From positions 1-64,000 of the forward strand of contig JACEFZ010021372.1 in assembly GCA_014155875.1 (NCBI GenBank): a stretch of DNA of 64,000 nucleotides. Reading direction: 5' to 3'. Shown here one piece after another: positions 58,696 to 64,000 of the stretch. How positions within the stretch are numbered: the stretch's first letter is position 1; the number at the start of each line of letters is the position of its first letter. Made by a program: the position numbers and the translations under genes. The notes under the pieces were generated by a model. The model was not told where the DNA came from. It made no database searches and saw nothing but the letters and a program-made list of their open reading frames with translations. Source of the stretch: Cepaea nemoralis (lineage: Eukaryota; Mollusca; Gastropoda; Stylommatophora; Helicidae).

Positions 58696-59506
58696 TGTGG
58701 GCAGTGTGCCCTGTTTTGGCTTGTTGATTAGGAACAAAAGTGCTGTTCTGTTGTTGTCAGATGTGGGAACAATTCTCTGAGCTGATCTGTGGTCAACCTA
58801 TGTCATAGGAGAAAGCCGAGCGGCTGACTAGTTTGTGTCAGCAGGCCTGGGTTCATGGTGGTGCAGTAATTTATGTCACAATTCTTTTGTTTATGTCACG
58901 TCTTAGGATTTATGTTGTGTAGCTTATGTTTTTGTAGTGCCTTATTGTCTGTGTAGTGTTGCTTGTGTCAAAGTTCTTTATTGTGTCAGTCTAACCAGCT
59001 ATTGTTTGGAACACCTGTGTTGTGGTACTTGGTGTACCCTGTTGTCTTAAGTGCTGTTGATTGGTTAGGGGTTATCCACTGTTGTTGTTTGATATATACA
59101 GTTGTCTGTTGTATCTGTTATTGACATGCAATGTGTTATCCAACATGTTCTGTTAGAAGAAATAAATAAAGAGCTTGTTTATTTGTCCTTGATTTGTTTG
59201 TTTAGTCTCTTTTAGTTTTTACAACCACTATTTCTACCACAGTCTAACACCTTAATTCACTGCTTGGGCTCTAACATGGTGTTTCCTGTGTGAACATCTA
59301 TAAAATAGTTTTTGCCTCTGTCCAAGATCTCGTACCTTCTTATCTAATTACTATATCTTTTTTGTCAGTTGAGGGCGGTGTGAGGTTCTCTCTCTTTTAC
59401 TACTTTTCTTCTTTGGCCGTAACGAAGTCAGAGTTACTCTCTACCTCTTAGCACCGTAGCAAAGGAAACATCAGTCTTTCCACTTTGTCTTTTCCCCTCG
59501 GCTACA
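58696..59506 (+). repeat. 5' LTR
   Basis: Begins TGTGGGCAGTG and ends CTCGGCTACA. It contains AATAAATAAAG (possible polyadenylation signal, near 59160) and CTATAAAATAG (possible TATA, near 59299). Confidence 0.92.
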
Positions 59507-59508
59507 AA

Positions 59509-59522
59509 TGGCGACCCCGACG
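59509..59522 (+). promoter_or_regulatory. primer binding site, tRNA-Arg-like
   Basis: TGGCGACCCCGACG begins 2 bp after the 5' LTR. TGG pairs with the tRNA CCA end, and the complement ...GGGTCGCCA resembles the 3' end of arginine tRNAs. tRNA identity is inferred. Confidence 0.7.
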
Positions 59523-59707
59523 AGATCTAGTGACAGCCTTTGAATTTTTCTGTTAGCATTGTTTTAGTATCTAGTGATTGTTTTGTGTGATAGGTCAGTG
59601 TTTATGTTTGTGGTTCCATTGTCTATGAGTTGTGACACTAGAGCCCAGGTTTGCTGCTGACATCCCCCGGGCATTGCCGCACAAGAGAGGAGTCCCCTGT
59701 ATGGTGA

Positions 59708-60880
59708 GTGGGCTCAGATATATTGCCTCCTAGTACACCTCCATTGTATCTTATCCAGAGCAAAGATGCTCTGCCTTCAGCGTTAGGGACCGCAGTTCCC
59801 CTCCCGGTTGGTGCCCCTGACGTCACAGTGTTCACTGGTGAAGTCAGGTACATAGTGGTACCTGTGAAGACAGAAGTACCTTGTTTTGGCCAGCAAGATG
59901 GGCCAACTGTTGAGGAGTATGTGAGGAAGGTGAAATCTGCATGGAGGGCTGGTGCAGTATGTGATGAGGATAACGTTGACATCATCTGGGAAAGTGTTGC
60001 TCCCAATATGTGGGCGGAGCTTGATCTTAGGTCAGTTTGTGATGACCCTGAGGAGATGTTGCAGACCATTCAGCAGGTGTATGGAGAGCAGCGCAGCATG
60101 GTGGAGCTAGCTGCTGTATTTTTTTTTTCAAGACCAAACAATATGCTAGGAATCCATCACGGATTTCTCTCACAGGGTATACAGAGCATTTCATTTGGTG
60201 CTGGAGGCACAGAGAAAGAGGGACATGGTTGCCTGGGATCCATTGATCCTGAGAGACTGGTTTGTGGCACCGTTACATAATGTCCTCAGCAGGAGAATAG
60301 GCAGAGGAGAGGATATCGTAAGACCTTTCAGTGACTTTCTTCTGCGTTAGAGACTTAGCTATGGGCTGGTGCGTCATTAGCTCAAGAAGTATGTGCATGC
60401 AAATATGTAGAACCTCAAGATTACAGTTCAGAGAGGTGGCCTAATGTCAGTGGTGAGTGTCAATGGGTCCAGCATGATGATGTGGTGGTGGAGGAGCTTC
60501 GAGCTGAGCTAGAACGGATGAGAGCTTAGCTGATTCGTTGCTGCAGCCCAAGATACGACGAAAGAGGTGCAATGTTTGTAGAAGCCACGCCCACCTTCAG
60601 AACAGGTGCCCGAAGATAAGGATTAGAGTTTTTCAGAACCCCTCTGGTGTGGATTACGTGAAAGTGCCTACGAGTGTTGACCACCAAAACCAGCTGGGCC
60701 TTAAGCGACAACAGAGTCCGCCCTGAGTTGAACCTTCTAAAGGATCAGCCCCAGCAGTCCTCTGATAGCCAGATGGTTATTCGTGAAACCAGGGAAATTT
60801 CTTTCGGAGGAAGAGGAGCAATGGAAGTCTCCTTGTGTCAGTGTGGTCGACCAGTTAGAAAGTGTTAGAAATGTGACAGG
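59708..60880 (+). pseudogene. gag-like polyprotein, frameshifted
   Basis: Structural protein of the LTR element. Frame 59708-60280 holds the capsid-like part: VEEYVRKVKSAWRAG, DDPEEMLQTIQQVYGEQRSM. A T run at 60118-60127 shifts the frame; the continuation reads SITDFSHRVYRAF, LRDWFVAPLHNVL and GRGEDIVRPFSDFLL in another frame. A zinc knuckle CNVCRSHAHLQNRC (CX2CX4HX4C) lies near 60570-60611, after stops. No pol motifs follow up to the 3' LTR. Confidence 0.8.
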
Positions 60881-60974
60881 TGGCCAGTGTATTGTGACGG
60901 ATGTGAGCCAAAATTTTCTGCATACGGATATGTCGACTTGTGACTTTGTGCAAAAAGGGATTGTGAAAACCCAC

Positions 60975-61079
60975 CAGAAAGAGACTATTTCTAATAGACA
61001 CTGCGGTTAAAAATAAACCGAGAAAGTCCCCCAGAAAGAGACTATTTTCTAATAGACGCTGTGGTTAAAGATAAACTAC
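60975..61079. repeat. 57-bp tandem duplication before the 3' LTR
   Basis: CAGAAAGAGACTATTT recurs at 60975 and 61032, with the second unit abutting the 3' LTR. The polypurine tract expected here is not obvious. Confidence 0.85.
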
Positions 61080-61891
61080 CGTGGGCAGTGTGCCCTGTTT
61101 TGACTTGTTGATAGGAACAAAAGTGCTGTTCTGTTGTTGTCAGATGTGGGAACAATTCTCTGAGCCGTTCTGTGGTCAACCTATGTCATAGGAGAAAACC
61201 GAGCGGCTGACTAGTTTGTGTCAGCAGGCCTGGGTTCATGGTGGTGCAGTAATTTATGTCACAACTCTTTTGTTTATGTCGCATCTTAGGATTTATGTTG
61301 TGTAACTTATGTTTTTGTAGTGCCTTATTGTCAGTGCAGTGTTGTTTGTGTCAAAGTTCTTTATTGTGTCAGTCTAACCAGCTATTGTTTGGAACACCTG
61401 TGTTGTGGTACTTGGTGTACCCTGTTGTCTTAAAAGTTGTTGATTGGTTAGGGGTTACCCACTGTTGTTGTTTGATATATACAGTTGTCTGTTGTATCTG
61501 TTATTGACATGCAATGTGTTATCTATCATGTTCTGTTAGAAGAAATAAACAAAGAGCTTGTTTATTTGTTCTTGATTCGTTTGTTTAGTCTTTTTTAGTT
61601 TTTACAACCACTATTTCTACCACAGTCTAAGACCTTAATTCACTGCTTGGGCTCTAACATGGTGTTTCCGGTGTGAACATCTATAAAATAGTATTGCCTC
61701 TGTCCAAGATCTCATACCTTCTTATCTAATTACTATATCTTTTTCTTTTGTCTGTTGAGGGCGGTGTGAGGTTCTCTCTCTTTTACTACTTTTCTTCTTT
61801 GGCCATAACGAAGTCAGAGTTACTCTCTACCTCATTGCACCGTAGCAAAGGAAACAGTCTTTCCACTTGTGTCCTTTTCCCCTCGGCTACA
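61080..61891 (+). repeat. 3' LTR
   Basis: Matches 58696-59506 throughout; the first base is C instead of T (CGTGGGCAGTG) and it ends CTCGGCTACA. Confidence 0.92.
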
Positions 61892-62812
61892 ATATCTTAA
61901 CATAGCAATAACAAAGATAATGCATGCAGATAAAACTAAGATGGGGAACGAAATATATGTTAATGAGAAAAAGCCGCAGTTGGTGAAAAATTTGGAATAT
62001 CTTGAATCATTAATTACCAAAAATGGTGACAAAATGAAAGAAATAAAACAAACGAATATCCACTGCTCTTCAAAATCTAAAACAACTGAATAAATTGTGG
62101 CGTGAGACAAATTAGAATGTCAAGAGCATGCATCTTTCCCATTGCAACATACGCATGTGAGACCTGGACACTTACTAAACAAGCTGAACAGCGCATAAAC
62201 GCCGTTGGATTTATCTGACTCAGTGCCAAACACAAAGTAGGTTTAGACCAAACATGATACTCATTCAGATGAATAAGTGTTATAATGTAAATTTCCGTTC
62301 ACCGAGCATTGAAACCGCGGTAGATACCATGCAACAAAACAAATAACTCAATGACCCTGGTACTGCGACATATCGTCCTTCTGTACAAATGGGAGGTTCC
62401 ATTTGGCGATATATTATCCTTTAGCACTGAATCAGATACATTTTATAGACGGGTTATAAGAATGTCTTGGATACAGAAAAGAACAAATGCATCCATAGAA
62501 CAAGATCTGAATATTGAAGAATGTTGGCTACTTAAGACGATAAAACAAAGAAAATTGAAATATGTTGGTCATTTAAAACGTCATGAAAGTTTGGAGAGAA
62601 CACTAATGAAGGGGTATATGCCAGGGAAGAGGGGAAGAGGAAGGCCAAAGAGAAGGTGCAGGATGTGGCGGATGATCTACAGATGGGTGTATCGGACGCG
62701 AGACATCGTGCTTATGACCGTGAAGTTTTCCGGAAGGTTGTTATGGGAGCGAGGTTCTGCAAAGAACGTGCTACTGAATAAATGAATGAATGAATGAATG
62801 AATGAATGAATA
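61892..62812 (+). pseudogene. LINE-F copy 2 with AATG tail, interrupted by a MITE
   Basis: NLEYLESLITKNGDKMKE, then after frame changes TYACETWTLTKQAEQRINA, a 223-bp insertion, then RRVIRMSWIQKRTNASIEQD, GHLKRHESLERTLMKGYMPG and RGRPKRR. The tail is AATGAATGAATG at 62780-62810. Homologous to 10443-10999. Confidence 0.8.
62214..62436. mobile_element. 223-bp MITE with TA target duplication
   Basis: The ends are TCTGACTCAGTGCCAAA and, reverse-complemented, TCTGATTCAGTGCTAAA (15 of 17 identical), flanked by TA (62212-62213, 62437-62438). The empty site can be read from LINE-F at 10790. The TA duplication suggests a Tc1/mariner-type mobiliser. No coding. Confidence 0.87.
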
Positions 62813-62827
62813 GCATAAAATAACATC

Positions 62828-63135
62828 ATTCCTCTCTCCATCTGCCTAGTTTACTCCAGAGAAAAGGTAACAGCAATACGTCTAGAACAAGACCAGCTGC
62901 AGAAGCTGCAGGATCAGCAAAGCAATGCTTTAACTGTCCGTCTGTCGGAGCTTCGATTCTAGACCAGTTGTCGACCAAGGCTTAGGGCCTGGTCAGCCCA
63001 TTCACGATATTTAGTCTATAGGTTGCATTTCCTCGCACCAGGATAAGGCTTGTACCCTCCCAATTGCGCTCCTCCACCCGAAACCATTGGAGCAAATGTG
63101 GGGTGTCTGGTTTTGTGAGCGCCGAGCTAGCAGAT
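62828..63135 (-). repeat. repeat I, third copy (inverted)
   Basis: Antisense to 48440-48740: shares GAGCGCAATTGG.AGGGTACA, CCTTATCCT.GTGCGAGGAA and GACCAGGCCCTAAGCC. Confidence 0.75.
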
Positions 63136-63357
63136 AACATACAGCTAATGGCAGTAAGTTTTGGAGAAAACCTACACAACTAAAAGTAAATCGGAGACAG
63201 GACATCACAGATGGTAGTAACTTCAAGATATCTACTACTGCAGACAATGTTGGAAGTCTAGTTAAAACTGTTAACAGATCATTGTTAGTTTTCCGAACCA
63301 GAAATTCCATATCTTTTAAATAACCTTTCTTCAGTAGCTGCATGCATCTATACAAGT

Positions 63358-63560
63358 AACTACTGTAGCTCAGCGACTAGCACGCCTGCCTGTGTTCGAA
63401 TCCTCATCGAGGCATAAATATTGATTTAATTGACGTGAGATTCCAGGTCGACCAAGTCTAAACTTGGCACCTGGAAATGCTCTGGGAAGTAATGGCGGCG
63501 GGCATGATAATGACCACATCACAGATGAGTGCCTGTCTGTCTACAGGCTATGAGGCTAGC
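63358..63560 (+). mobile_element. SINE-K copy 3 with clear tRNA-like promoter
   Basis: GTAGCTCAGCGACTAGCACG (A box) and GTGTTCGAATCCTC (B box), then ATTTAATTGACGTGAGATTC, CAGGTCGACCAAGTCTAAAC and GGAAATGCTCTGGGAAGTAA. Confidence 0.8.
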
Positions 63561-64000
63561 TAGTGGCCGACCGGGTCTAAAGTTAAAGACTGCCTGTAAA
63601 CAAAGCTGCTAAAAGGATATTGACATGTTTAATATATTGTCTAATGTTTAAGACGGCCCGCTTAATCAGGGCCCCACAGGAAAGTTGACACCCTGGCCAG
63701 TCCGCCACTGAGGCTAGCACAATATAAACGCTCCAGGGCGGGGGAAATTGTCATTTACTTTTACTTACTATAACAATATACAACCAAATTTATGTATTCC
63801 AATTTGTTTACACATCGTATGAAGTATCACAGAAGTAAAAAGTTTCCTAAAGTAATGAAACTATCCAAATGTGTGACACAAACTCATAAAACAGCTTATA
63901 TCAAACCATATGGTCGCTGATTATAAATACAAATTGGCTGTCGTGTCTGTACTACCTTGTTGTTTTTAAATTCGATCTTATAAAATGCAAAACGATTCGA
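63561..64000. other. no gene recognised
   Basis: No supported gene or repeat to the window end. Confidence 0.3.

Larger units (their letters stand above)
58696..61891 (+). mobile_element. gag-only LTR retrotransposon, 3.2 kb
   Basis: Two direct LTRs (811 and 812 bp, about 30 differences by eye) enclose a 1.57-kb internal region with a primer binding site and gag remnants but no protease, RT, RNase H or integrase. It is therefore non-autonomous. The flanks (AGAGA left, ATATC right) do not match, so no target duplication is visible. It borders a LINE-F relic on the right. Confidence 0.9.

Noticed and set aside
63358..63440. Functional tRNA gene
   Set aside because: A and B boxes are good but the arms do not pair into a full cloverleaf and a SINE body follows, so it is a SINE head.

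Overview
This is a repeat-saturated stretch of an animal nuclear genome, most likely a marine invertebrate and perhaps a lophotrochozoan (inferred from the element mix; the taxon is not proven). There are no operons, no ribosome binding sites and no dense coding. Almost every long open reading frame is debris of a mobile element or an artefact of simple repeats. The one sequence I read as a host gene is a minus-strand first coding exon at 34198-34381. It matches the conserved core of the Stum/SPEC3 membrane-protein family and ends in a clean splice donor.

Layout. 0-9 kb: a decayed LINE reverse transcriptase, a minus-strand relic of a nuclease-like C-terminal domain, a compound tetranucleotide array, a mariner relic (6259-7032), and a minus-strand RTE-like LINE (LINE-A copy 1, 7048-8750) that carries a nested insertion. 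10-17 kb: LINE relics, tRNA-derived SINEs and a 41-bp minisatellite at two loci. 17-32 kb: LINE-A copy 2 with a nested RNase H LINE, then a 3.3-kb segment present twice (19186-22602 and 24227-31666). An 80-bp CAGA-type microsatellite in the first copy is 4.1 kb of CAGA/CCGA repeats in the second. 32-43 kb: nested SINEs, the Stum-like exon, a CR1/L2-like LINE and more relics. 43-49 kb: large trinucleotide arrays, then the best LINE-A copy (44323-48074) with target-site duplications and a solo LTR inserted in it. 49-64 kb: a hAT derivative, two mariner elements, a gag-only LTR retrotransposon with two LTRs (58696-61891), a 223-bp MITE, a 311-bp inverted-repeat insertion and further SINEs.

Nested insertions with readable target-site duplications give a relative order: LINE-A is older than the RNase H LINE and the solo LTR inside its copies; SINE-K is older than SINE-B, and SINE-B is older than the youngest LINE-A tip. 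The 3' end of SINE-A resembles the 3' end of LINE-F, as expected if the SINE borrows that LINE's machinery.

Two features suggest assembly or consensus problems: single-base homopolymer differences between duplicated segments, and a noisy 1.35-kb block inside the tetranucleotide array. I found no convincing new enzymatic system. The novelty lies in probably unnamed SINE and MITE families and their nesting. Family letters (LINE-A, SINE-B and so on) are local labels for this window.
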